From assembly GCA_015178975.1 (NCBI GenBank), contig WHVD01000241.1:1-64000 (forward strand): a stretch of DNA of 64,000 bases. The letters are read 5' to 3'. The notes beneath the pieces were generated by a model. That model saw only the letters and a program-made list of their open reading frames with translations, made no database searches and was not told the DNA's origin. Below, in pieces: positions 1 through 9,769 of the stretch. The translations under genes and the position numbers were made by a program. How positions within the stretch are numbered: position 1 is the stretch's first letter; the number at the start of each line of letters is the position of its first letter. The stretch comes from Hysterangium stoloniferum. Its lineage: Eukaryota > Basidiomycota > Agaricomycetes > Hysterangiales > Hysterangiaceae.

Positions 1-620
1 AAAATAATCACTCATTGAAATGATTTTTTGACCCTATATTATTTTAACAGAAAAGCCACTATTTCAGTAAAAATATAAGTCTAAACCAATTGTAATAATA
101 ATGAACATGTCATGTGACTTTGTTTACATCTGTTTGACATGTTGACAGTTGGTTCAACCACTTCTTAGCTTTTACCATCACTATGAAAGCTATTTCTGCT
201 ACTCAGCACATTAATATTATCTCTCTTCTTCCAGAGGGATGTTCCTATCCTCAAATCCAGACTAACACTGACTCAGAAAGGGATACAATAAGTGTGATCA
301 AGGTTGAAGTACTTTTGGATAAAGAAAACACCCTAGCTGGCCATCCTTCCAAGCTTATTACTCAACAACAAATAGTCAATTGTCCATCCATCAAATTAGC
401 TCTAGAAATCTTGACAATGCTGTTCAAGCTATCCAATTCATTAATTCTACTATCCCCAACTCTGTCACTCCCCAAACAGTCAGGAATGTACTCAAGAACA
501 ATGGTTTTTACTCTGCAACAAAGAAGAAAGTACCCATGTTGAAGAAGACTCATTATCAGAAGTCACTTGAGTTTGCTCAGTACTATGAAAACTGGACTAT
601 GACACCTTTCCACTAAGATG
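1..620 (+). pseudogene. Tc1/mariner transposase remnant (N-terminal half)
   Basis: Degenerate DNA-transposon coding region. From the ATG at 183 one frame reads like the N-terminal helix-turn-helix of fungal Tc1-like transposases, including DKENTLAGHPSKL, close to the family's DKEN..GGRPSKL. Around 370-400 the frame shifts, and the second helix-turn-helix continues in another frame (DNAVQAIQFINS, SVTPQTVRNVL, then FAQYYENWT). The family then has a D-W..V.WSDE block that starts the DDE catalytic domain; here a stop follows at about 614 and no DDE residues can be seen. The element therefore lacks its catalytic half and cannot make transposase. Its left end may lie outside the window. A second scrap of the same family is at 51965-52085. 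Confidence 0.75.
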
Positions 621-1750
621 CAATTTTGTTAATATTGGTATTATCTATCCACAACACTCTTGTTCCTTTGTCCTGCATTTGGTGTCTTGTCAGTCTGACA
701 AGAATTCATTTGCTTGTTTATTATACCCCCATTTTGGAAGATATTTCCAAATGTGTTTTATTATCTTCTTAACTTGTAGTACAATTATGGTATAGTTACT
801 GCAGAAGTGTATGTGTATTTACACTTTAGTCTGAATATTGAATTAGTTCAGTCTACTTCCTCCTCATCTCTGTCTGTACACCTGATACCTGGAACTCTTT
901 GGCTATCCTCATCTTGTAGCTGGGAATAGGATGGGAGAAGGCCACAATCGGCTTAATCACACTTTGCAAAACCGCAAAACCACTCTCAAAGATGGCATCT
1001 CAAAAAATATAAATATTACTCCAGCAGTTTTAATTATACTTCCAATAAGTTTTTCACAATTAGAAAACTCCCTGAACAGATGAGTTCTTTTATTACTCGG
1101 ACCTCCACGCTTATATTTACCATGGGCCACGTGATATACGCGTTAATTAAAACGATCTGTGTCTAGGATCAATTACTTGTAAATTCCCGATTTGAACTGC
1201 TATCTCGCACAGACTTGCATTATCTCGGCAAATTTTGCCGTCGGTTTGTTGCAAAGGACCTCTCTTACAGTATTAGATTCAATGACACATGCCCGGACAC
1301 AATTACCGGGGATAATTACCTTGTTGCCGCACTCCGGAATAGTGACGTCGGGTACGGATGCACCTTGGTTACAATTCAAAAAACGGGTGAAGTGTCGATT
1401 CGAGCATACATTTTGTGGGAAGAAATTGGATTAAACTGTATGGTGGCACATGGTGCTGACTCCGGTGACTGCGAACAGAGGATCCGAGACCGAGACCGAT
1501 TCTGATCACGATAAAGGAGCGGATTACTCGAACTGCGTAATGAGCTCTGTCGGAGTTTATCCGGGGACAGCATCGGCATGTGAGGCTTGATGCTGATCCG
1601 GTCTGTTAATACCACATTGGTCCCTGTGATATCCCCAATAATCCTTTTTGTGACGTGACCAATGTAATGAAAGAAGCGCCGGAGCAATGCCTTGTTACAA
1701 AGAGGACCTGACCCTCACCCTCGTCCTTTCATGCTCTCCACACTGTCGTC
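621..1750. other. Intergenic stretch without a supported gene
   Basis: About 620-1100 is AT-rich and may be the decayed remainder of the Tc1 element. From about 1100 to 1690 the composition is mixed. Open frames of roughly 95-100 codons exist on both strands (1215-1505 + and 1376-1687 -), but neither resembles a family I know and they overlap each other. No RNA gene was seen. Confidence 0.4.
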
Positions 1751-1754
1751 CTTT

Positions 1755-1964
1755 CTACCCTCCGCCCTCACCGATAGGCTCGATAGCCTTGATCTTCGCG
1801 GCGACCACCAGCAGAGCAGGAAGCAAGATGTCCAGTCTGACGAGCACAGGGCCCAGCCTACAGACACCGTAGATGATCCCAGTAAAAAGGAAAAAAGGAA
1901 AAAGTGCACGTCGAATGAGGTCTATTGTTGTCCTCCTCAATCTATCAATGTATCTCATATCCAC
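1755..1964 (-). pseudogene. Possible N-terminal membrane anchor of a decayed gene (P450-like?)
   Basis: A 69-codon minus-strand frame starts MDMRYIDRLRRT and holds two hydrophobic stretches (FPFFLFTGIIYG and ILLPALLVVAAKI) separated by a short basic/proline turn. This resembles the N-terminal anchor of some mushroom cytochrome P450s, where a double helix precedes the proline-rich hinge. A neighbouring frame continues with RKDDSVESMKGRG, which would need a frameshift. No P450 I-helix, ExxR or heme-cysteine motif is visible downstream toward lower coordinates. It could equally be a chance hydrophobic frame. It lies head to head with the GC-rich gene at 1960. Confidence 0.25.
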
Positions 1965-4228
1965 CCATTTAGACTTTCATCGTCGTCCGCCCGCCCCCAG
2001 CAAAGTCAAACCACCCTCTCAATCTCCAGCTCCAGCTCGTCCCTGCCCGCCATTCCAAAGAACGCTCCCATACCGCCGCTTCGTCCGCGGCGACGACTCC
2101 CACTGCCGCCAGCGGCGACGCCCCATCCCCATTCCCCCCTCGCCCGCCGCCTCAGAGACCGACCACGGACACCCAGAGCTCAAGCGCACCCCGTCCACCC
2201 GCTCCAACCGCTCCGACACCTCCACATTCTACGCCTCCTCCAGCGCCACCTCCGCAGGGTCCGTGACGTCCTTTGCCTCCACCACATCCACGTCCAGCGC
2301 GAGCGGCGGCGGCCACCGCCGCATGATCATCCCGCTGTACAACCTCCACGCGCACAACGTCATGACAAACACGATCCACGACGCGGGCACCGACGCGCGC
2401 GTCGCCAAGTTCCACAGGCGCGGGCTCGAGGTCATCGGCCTCGGCGTGCTGGAGCCGACCGAGGTCTGGCTTGGCAGGGAGCAGCAGCAGCAAGGCCACG
2501 GCGCCAGCGCAGGCGCGGGGCCCGATGCGCTGGGCGTGCCGATCCAGCGCACGACGTCGCAGCAGTCGTATCTGGCGCTGCCCGGGCAGGGCAGCGGCGG
2601 CGGCGGGAGCCGCGCCGCGACGCCGGACCTGCCGCAGCACCCGCACTCCCCCGGCTCGTCGCGCGTGTCGATCTCCTCCGACCACTCGCACACGACGAGC
2701 GCGTCGCGCGGCGAGTCGTTCACGTCCGGCGGCAGCCCCACGGGCGGCGGGCTGAGCACCCCCCGGAAGCTCTTTGGCCGGATGTTCAAGAAGAAGGACG
2801 CGGGCGCGCCCGCGCCCGCGCCCCCGCGGCATGCCGACGGATCCCCGCCCCGCACTCACAACCACTCGAATCCCCATTTTCTGTCCGCTTCGCCGCCGCG
2901 GCCGGACGCAGCGGCGGCGGCACAGCAGCCACACACACCCACAGCCACACCGACTACGAGCAGCAGCGGCAACAATAACAGCAATAATAACGACGAGGTG
3001 CTCCTCCCCGCCGTGCTGGGCCTCTCGCCGCTCCTGTCTGCCGCGACGAACCCCCCACGGGGCGTGCGGTGGCGTACGTCTGGGCCGTGCGCAAGTGGCT
3101 CAAGCGGACGGCCAGGGGCTCATTTCGGGGTGCTGGGCAAGATCGGCGCGAGGCGTCTGCGGCGCGGAGCGCGGGGAGGGCGGGGAGGCGGGCGCGGGCG
3201 CGGGGGCGGCGCGGTGTGTGGACGGTCGGTTCGAGTGGCAGCGCGGGCGGAGCAAGAGTGAGCGGCGCGGAGGAGGAGAAGCGGCGGAGCACGGGGATGA
3301 GTGTGGGTGGGGGTATTGGCGGCGGGGAGGATCAGCATCAGCATCAGCATCAGGGGTCGAGGACGCCGAGCAGGCGGAGTTCGACGGTGATATCGGAATT
3401 TGAGCATGGGCAGGATGCGGGGGCGCCGGCTATCATGTTGGACTCGCCGCGGGAGAGTTTGAGACGTCGGGGCGGGGGCGAGTGCGAGTGCGAGTGCGAA
3501 GACGCCGACTTCGAGAAAGAGCGGCGGAGCTCATCGGCGAGACGGTCTATTTCGTCTGCCAACCACTCGGATGAGGAGAGCTATCAGGGTGAGGAGCGTG
3601 AGCGTGACCGCGATCACGATCAGGACGACGGGGAGGAGTCTGATCCTGAGGATTCGGAGACGCCGTGGATGTGCTATATGGTCCTCGCGGAGACGCCGCC
3701 GCCCCCGCAAGCACCGACCCTGCTGTCGTCCCCGCTGTCTGCCTCGTTTTTGAGGGGGCACACCCGTGCGCGGAGTCGCGGCACAAACGTGAGCCCCAGC
3801 ACCGTAGTGCAGCGCCGACGCCGACACCCACGAGCACGCCCGGAAACTCGTCCTTCCACCCGGCGGCGGCGGCGGCGCCACTCACGACGACAGCCACGGT
3901 CAAGTACAAAGTGGCGACGCTCTCGCCGGCGCCGCACCACCCCAAGGTGGTGTGCCAGCTCAAGGTGCCGTTTCCGCTCCCGGATGTGGAGGTGGAGACG
4001 GGCGCGGTGTGCCGGCGCGTCGTGATGAGCGATGGGTCGCAGTGCAGCACGCTCTCGGCGGTCGTGCAGCGGGGTGGTGGCGCGGCGCAGCCGGTGCCGC
4101 TGACGCTGACGGGGGAGGAGATCAAGGATATTGTGTGTTCGACGGCGTTTTGGCTTGTTGTGAGGGAGGGCGTGGGGGGCGTGGGCAAGGTTAGTAGGCG
4201 GGGGGATGGGTGGAGGCTTAGGAAGTGA
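1960..4228 (+). CDS. Conserved basidiomycete protein of unknown function, frame broken
   Basis: Very GC-rich coding region whose protein is family-like throughout but changes frame. Frame 3 carries SSSSLPAIPKNAPIPP (about 2020-2075). Frame 2 carries TPTAASGDAPSPFPPRP (about 2095-2155). Frame 1 runs from about 2170 to 3060 (SNRSDTSTFYAS, IPLYNLHAHNVM, RRGLEVIGLGVLEP, PRKLFGRMFKKK, then a Ser/Gly/His-rich linker). Frame 3 resumes with AYVWAVRKWLKR at 3069, frame 2 has RFEWQRGRSK near 3230, frame 3 has SDPEDSETPWMC near 3650, and frame 2 carries the C-terminus (VATLSPAPHHPKVV, LKVPFPLPDVEVE, EEIKDIVCSTAFWLVVREG) to the stop at 4226-4228. As I recall, Agaricomycete homologues show the same order of blocks. 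There are almost no GT..AG pairs at the breaks, so introns do not explain them. The start is undefined, and the role is unknown; no enzyme motif is seen. Confidence 0.65.
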
Positions 4229-5362
4229 GGGATTCATTGCTGCGGGCGGGGGGCTTTGGACTGAGTGTGCGCGGGTTCCTTCCTTTTTCCTTTTTTTTTT
4301 CTTATTTTTTTTTCTTTCGTTCATGGGTGTCAATTTGGAGTGGATATTTATGTGTTTGTGGGTGGGAATAGAGGCCCCATGTTTAAGTACTGGGTGTACT
4401 GTCTGAGGATCTGTTTTTTTTTTCTTTTCTTTTCTTTTTTTTTTTCTTTGGTTTAAACCGTCCATCCGTCCTGGGTCTCTCAGCCTTTAGTTGCATTATA
4501 TACCCAGCATATATGGTCACCCCGCCTCACTCCTTTCATCTCAAGCTCATTCACCATCTGATTCACGTATACGTAGTGTACAGTGTAATATATCACGGGA
4601 TTTAGGAATTATACCAATTTTTTTCATGTGCATATCGCCCTTTTTTCACGGGTCTGTACCAGGCATGAGATTCAGTATTGATACTTGAATTCGTTTCATT
4701 TGGGACCGAAAAAAAAAGATCACGAGGGTAAGGAAAAAAAAAAGAGGCAAGTTAGAGTTCACTTGCACACTCGTTGAAAACAGGAGAAAGAAGAACAAGT
4801 CGCGTTATACTCTGCAATGGTCGTCGTATAAATCCCATTATCTTATATTTCCCGCCATTCCACGGGAGTCCAGGCTCACAAGACAACTCGTGCCTCAACT
4901 GGATGTGGATCTGCAGGACCTTGGAGCAAAACAAGAGAACTTGGTGGCTAGGGCGCAGAAGCCACCTGCTGAGGTGATGATACCCATGGCTGCCATGAAC
5001 CAGTAGCGACTGTACCTGGCCTCCGTACTTGCGCCATATCTGGCGAAAAAATAAAAATAAAAAAATAACTTGGGACGAGCGCCTCGTGAAAACTCACTCT
5101 GTGTGTCAAGGCTGTGCGCAGTCTCCATGCATAGCACACATGGCACACATAGCACGGTGGTTCCAAAGTGAATTAATTATTAGACTTTACGTAGGAGGGT
5201 TCAATGTAAAATAAGGGTGTGAGAGGCGCAAGCGTTGCGACAGAGACTTTGGACGCAGTTGAGTCCACCACTCGCAGCCTCAGGATCAGGCTCCCAGTGA
5301 CACTCAGTATTGGTCATCAAAAACACAATTCACTTCTTCCACCACACCCCACCTCGTCCAAA
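4229..5362. other. 3' flank with long T-rich tracts; no gene
   Basis: The stretch after the stop at 4228 is dominated by pyrimidine runs (4280-4320 and 4410-4455, mostly T with occasional C) on the plus strand, which fits a 3' UTR and polyadenylation region. From 4480 to 5360 the sequence is AT-richer with A-runs at 4710-4745 and 5045-5065. Short open frames occur on both strands but none is recognisable. Confidence 0.4.
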
Positions 5363-6459
5363 ATGCCCGTTACACGCAGCACCGGAGGGCAGGGCCCATA
5401 CGTCACAGTCATCGTCTCCCTCTCTGTATTAAAAAAATCAAGCCTAAGGTATGAAAAAAACACACGACGCGGACTGGCGTGCAGTCCCGCTCTGTGTCTT
5501 TTTTTTTTTTTTTTTTTCGGGGATGAAAAGCGCGGCTCATGCGTCTTTAGATACGAGAAGCACAAGATGGGTGTGGTTAGGAAGCCTAGAACCTCTCGGC
5601 CCCAGCCCAAGGCAATATTGGTCCCTCAACCACCGAAAAAAACGAAGAACACGAGGTGGGTGCACTCAGCCTCTTCTCACACACTTTTTTTTTTTTTTTT
5701 TTTTCTTCTGCTCTTTTTCCTGCGTCGTTTCTGACCCATAGTTTTTTTTCCCGTCTGGCTTTTTCACGCGACGTGCAGCACCACGATCATTACCTCAGAC
5801 ATCATCACCCTGAATGACGCCGCAGAACCAGACCCGAAGGCGGCGGAAAAGCGCGCCCTGTTATTATTGTTCGACCCGGACGTCGTTTCCGTGGAGGAGC
5901 AGCGGCTGCTCTGTGCGGGGTGCGTCAAGTGGGTGCCGCTGCAGGACAAGTATTGCCTGAAAAGCTGGCGCGCCCACGCGGCCACCTGCAGGCCGCTCGC
6001 GGAGAGAAGGTACGGTGTCTGTCTCACCGCACACCCGACCCCTGACGGCTGACTGACCCCGGGGTCGTCCCTCCCCGCTGCCAGGCCACCACCGACCAAG
6101 CCCGACCCACACGACAGGCTGAAGCACCGCACGGAGGAGGAGCGCGCCGAGCTTCTGCGGCGCGACCCGCGGTGTCACACTGTGGAGGAGCGGCGCGTGC
6201 TGTGCGCGCTGTGTGGCCTGTGGATCAAGCTGCGGAACAACACGACGTACTGCCCCACCCCGTGGATCGTGCATGTGAAGAGGTGTAGTAAACGGTAATG
6301 CGATTCCCGTGTCTTGCGCTGTGTCTAGTCTCGTGGCTGAAGAGATGCATGTGTATGTGTAGGGTGCAAGATTCCGTCAAGAGCGAGCCGACAGACGTCT
6401 CCGTGCCTTCCACATCCCGGTCGTTGTCCTCGGCGGATGAGGCGCAACTTCTCCTCTAG
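5363..6459 (+). CDS. Basidiomycete protein with two C2HC zinc-finger-like modules
   Basis: Five exons: 5363-5448, 5551-5655, 5779-6009, 6085-6294 and 6363-6459, giving 242 residues. All four introns (102, 123, 75 and 68 bp) have GT..AG ends, all are phase 2, and every join keeps the frame. Two related modules follow a basic N-terminus. Module 1 has C109, C112, H130 and C134 (LCAGCVKW .. WRAHAATC). Module 2 has C181, C184, H204 and C208 (LCALCGLW .. WIVHVKRC). The spacing is Cx2C-x17/19-H-x3-C, and VEE(Q/R)R precedes each first cysteine. This Cys/His layout suggests metal binding, and similar repeated modules occur in agaric proteins of unknown role; DNA or RNA binding is only a guess. T-runs at 5500 and 5685 fall inside introns. 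The C-terminus is Ser/acid-rich. Start chosen as the first ATG that reaches module 1 in frame. Confidence 0.82.
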
Positions 6460-7950
6460 GATATACCTAATCGCTACCTTAGATAGCAATCTAGTTCATG
6501 TTACTCCACGAGGACCACTGATTGACACTTGCAACGAACGCCGGGACTGTTTTCATAGACCAAGTTTGTTGTGCCACACATCAGAATTCTTCCTCTGTTG
6601 CCATATCACTTCACATAATGCACACTTTTTGATGTTTTTAGATATGAATATGAAAAACACACGTAGGCAATATACACAAAAGAAAATTGTAAAAGAGCAG
6701 AGTACCTTACCTTGCGGTGTAGCCTGAAAAGTAAATGTCAGCGTGCAATCCTCAACTGTATGTGGAAAGACGGAAAGGTAGAAATGATCAGATAAAGCGG
6801 GCTTTCGCCCGAAGGTAGCTGAGATAAGTTTCTGCAGTGCGTAAACCGCGTAAAGCCAAATGCCTCAGACATCATATCGAAAGGGACGTGGACAAGGACA
6901 AGCGTAGAAGACACTAACCCAATTTAGCTCCCAGTCTCAAAAGAGACCAAGTGACACACCAAAGCATGGCCTCTAGAAGAGCGAAAAACAGATAGGCGTC
7001 AGTCATATGAAACCGGGCACGGAGGGACCACCAGATGCAAGTCAGAGAATCGATGTGAAATATCAACAACCACGGAGACCCGCCTCCACTTTGTACACTG
7101 GGAGACTTTGGTATGGGTCCCGTGTCGTGTCCGCCCATCGATGATAATCATCACGATGAAAAGGAATATAGTGTAGGAAACGAAAAAAAAAAAACAGCAG
7201 TGACATAAGTCTGAACACTCACCATGACTTTCTACCATCCACCCAGTGTTCCCAAATCAAAGCACCAGTCATTGTCCAATTCCTGAGACTACAGAAAGAC
7301 CTGGGCGATGGTCAGCATCATGAAAAACGGCGCACACGGAACAAAAAAAAAAGGATCAGACAAGGCTGAAATCGATTATAAGATTCCACAGCGATGTTAA
7401 TTCGGAATGTGGTAAAGTATGGTATTATCGGAGGATCATCACCGATAATCGATAAAGAGGAGAGAGAACGCGCTTACCCCATTTTTTCCACTTTTTCACG
7501 GGATCACCATCGTCGTGACTGAAACGCAGGCCTAGGGGTGTGTGCAGGGTGCAAGGACGCAAAGTGTGAAAAAAAACAGTTTTTCCAACTCCGTCTTAAA
7601 TTCGGCTTGCGAAGCGCTTGTATGAGCGGGCACGGACCCGCTGGGCTATAATTACACGCTCCGCAAGTCTTGAGCTGCCGCGACGAGCCTTCAACGCTGG
7701 ATTATGATTATTGTTCGGTCTTTGTGCTCATGTCTGCATTGTCACTCGATGGTTGGTTGGATTCATTTCTGCCAGCTGTAAATGAAGAACAGTAGCACTG
7801 GCATGTGACAGAGACGCAGCGTCCCCCAGGTACTGGCACCTTTGGATAGAATTCTCTCGAGTGCGCCATGCCTATTTCGTCTGTTGTCAGTGGAGTCAAT
7901 GTTCATGCCAGTTTATGGTTCGCTCTGACTCGGACTCGGGGGCACTACAC
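6460..7950. other. Intergenic; one weak minus-strand candidate
   Basis: No gene is supported with confidence. On the minus strand, 6914-7138 is a 74-codon frame with hydrophobic segments (PWLLIFHIDSLTCIWW, YLFFALLEAMLWCV) that would suit a membrane-protein exon. Possible donor (GTTAGT near 6912) and further GT..AG pairs lie nearby, but I could not build a coherent gene. At 7609-7664 there is a nested hairpin: an 8-bp outer stem (GCGAAGCG with CGCTCCGC, one mismatch) encloses a perfect 6-bp stem AGCGGG/CCCGCT. The rest is featureless. Confidence 0.35.
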
Positions 7951-7953
7951 TGG

Positions 7954-8128
7954 CACTGGGCACACGAGTTCTCCGCATGGCCGAAGCTGGGGGTGTTATA
8001 AGTATCCAGTCACTCTCTGCGGTTCAGGGGCGCGGCAGCTGCGCTCTGGACGACGACTGTTTGAGTTGGAGACACGATTCTGGATTTCACGCTGCGAATC
8101 TGTTTCCTGGCCTGTTTGTGCTTGATCT
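7954..8128 (+). repeat. Direct repeat copy A (about 175 bp)
   Basis: Diverged direct repeat of 9398-9540. Shared blocks include CACTGGG.ACACGAG, TCTCCGC.TGG, CCAGTCACT.TCTGC, a 20-base run ending in GACACGATT at about 8070, and GGCCTGTTTGTG. Copy A has about 20 extra bases (GAAGCTGGGGGTGTTATA region) relative to copy B. The two copies bracket the small gene at 8403-8681. No protein frame is clearly conserved between them. Confidence 0.65.
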
Positions 8129-8179
8129 ATCCTCACGATCTAATCCCACCGTTGGTGCTCTGCCAGTCGTAGTCTGCGA

Positions 8180-8325
8180 TCGCAATTACAACCACAACCA
8201 CAACCACATCCGTAGCCCCAGTCGCAACAACAATATCAGCCAGAACCACGGCCACGGGCACGATCTTTAACCAGAGCCAGAGCCGGAACTAGAGCCGGAA
8301 CCAGAACTTGAACCAGAAGCACAAT
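8180..8325 (+). repeat. Hexanucleotide-like microsatellites
   Basis: Two short, imperfect tandem tracts: ACAACC units at about 8186-8207 and GAGCCG/GAACCA-type units at about 8270-8325. They lie in the presumed 5' flank of the small gene starting at 8403. Confidence 0.6.
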
Positions 8326-8339
8326 ATAAACACACCTCG

Positions 8340-9375
8340 ACCACCACCACCACAATCTTCACATACCAAAACCTCACCCTCAACCCTCTACCCATTTCCA
8401 ACATGTTCTCAGTCGTCGTTGCAACGGTACTAGCAGTCGCTGCGGCAGTGATCACGATGGTCTGTGTCGGAACACTGGTCGCCATCGTCGAGGACCTCAT
8501 GTGAGTCCGCCGCGCACCCCTGCCTCTATGTATAAAAAATCTCACAAAGACGTCCGCCATGCCGTGGCGCCTTCATCCGCGCAGCGAGATCGAGTCGAGG
8601 ATCCACGAGTGGAACCCGCACCGCGCCGCGTCGGGCAAGGCGCTGCTGCCCGATGCGTCGCGCCTGCCCGTCCTGTATTGAGGTATTGAGCAGGCGCACG
8701 GGGGCTCTCGGATGGTCGCCGGGTCCAGCCCCGGTGGGCGATGCTGTGAGCTTCCCCTTTAAGAGTGGACGGAGGGAGAGAGCGCGCTCATCTGGGTGTG
8801 GTGGTGCAGGTCTACACACTGTCGGGTATGGCAGATTTCTGCGGGACTGGGCTGGGAATAGCGTGGCATGGCTGTGATTTCCGTGGATTTTGGGGCACGC
8901 CGTAGTACCAGATGAAAAAGGTACGGCCTGTGACGGGATCCGCTGGTTGGGTCTTTCCGGCATTATACTTGATGTAAATTACGACCTTCCGTTGTATACA
9001 ATTTGGCATGTGATACCTCCTGACGGCTGCAAAGACGAGGCCCGGTGTTCATGAGGCCGCAGACGCGTCGAAGAGGACAAATTCTGGTCACCAGCAGCAA
9101 ACAACATGTGTTTCTCATGTTCAGTTCTCAAGGAACTTGAGCGAGGAAGCGATTCTTGTGTAAGGCAAGTCACATTGTCTCTCCTCATCTTTCATCGCAA
9201 GAAAAATATCCCGATAGTAAATAGGGACCGCCGCCACGCAATTGATTCAGCCGTACTATGTTTACTATGGGTGTTATACACTTCTGTAGGGGTCATTCCA
9301 ACATTGACGTCTCATCCCGAAGAGGCAATCATTCCTGCTACTATTAACTTGCAAGGTGATTTATAAGGTATGCCT
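8340..9375 (+). repeat. Duplicated block, copy 1 (about 1 kb)
   Basis: Matches 12045-12990 in the same orientation across the small gene and its 3' flank. Strong landmarks are the gene itself, GTATACAATTT..CATGTGATACCTCC (near 9000 and 12600), a GACGCGTCGAAGAGGACAAA block (9064 and 12667), CATGTTTCTCATGTTCAG (9110 and 12715) and TTGACGTCTCAT (9304 and 12899). Copy 2 differs by many transitions toward A/T. The 3' part may hold exons of a second broken gene (for example the frame ending CKDEARCS near 9050). Confidence 0.75.
8403..8681 (+). CDS. Small single-helix membrane protein (64 aa), unknown function
   Basis: Two exons, 8403-8500 and 8585-8681, joined over an 84-bp intron with GTGAGT donor and CGCAG acceptor (phase 2). 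The protein begins MFSVVVATVLAVAAA and continues as one hydrophobic segment to about residue 28, followed by an acidic turn (VEDL IEIESRIHEW) and a short basic tail ending LPVLY. That is either a signal anchor or a cleaved signal peptide; no cysteines outside the helix suggest a disulfide-rich effector. A second copy at 12105 keeps exon 1 at exactly the same length (98 nt) and the same donor, which supports the gene model. No known family is recognised. It sits inside the ~1 kb duplicated block. Confidence 0.55.
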
Positions 9376-9397
9376 TTCGCGCACCACAGCAGCAGCT

Positions 9398-9540
9398 CAC
9401 TGGGAACACGAGGTCTCCGCGTGGCTCCAGTCACTATCTGCCGTTTGGGGCGCGTTGTGCTTTGGCCAACGACGGCCGAGTTGGAGACACGATTCCGGAT
9501 TTGGCTGTGGATGTGTTTGATTGGCCTGTTTGTGCGTGAG
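9398..9540 (+). repeat. Direct repeat copy B
   Basis: Partner of 7954-8128 (see there). It lies immediately downstream of duplicated block copy 1. Confidence 0.65.
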
Positions 9541-9769
9541 CCCTTCGATCGCAACCACGGGACACGGGGGACGATTTGAGATCGATGTATAGCCCGAGAC
9601 CCGTCCCGCCATACTCCCTCCATCCATGACAGCAGCCGAGATCTGTGCGAGGTTTATTCGGGAACCCTGCACGATACCATACGAGTTGCAGCGAAGCGGA
9701 ACCGTGTCCACCCATGGATTCGTATCTAGATACTCCTACAACAAAAGGCTACTTCTTGTCCTCGAAGGT

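Noticed and set aside
2152-2934. 260-codon minus frame
   Set aside because: Antisense Arg/Gly/Ala-rich shadow of the GC-rich gene without any family-like block.
1692-2978. 428-codon plus-strand frame and other very long frames at 1.7-3.4 kb on both strands
   Set aside because: Arg/Pro/Ala-rich shadows caused by extreme GC content; only short pieces of each frame match the conserved protein.
3674-4465. 263-codon minus frame opposite the GC-rich gene
   Set aside because: Its N-terminus is the antisense of the T-rich 3' flank (Lys runs) and the remainder is antisense of the coding region.
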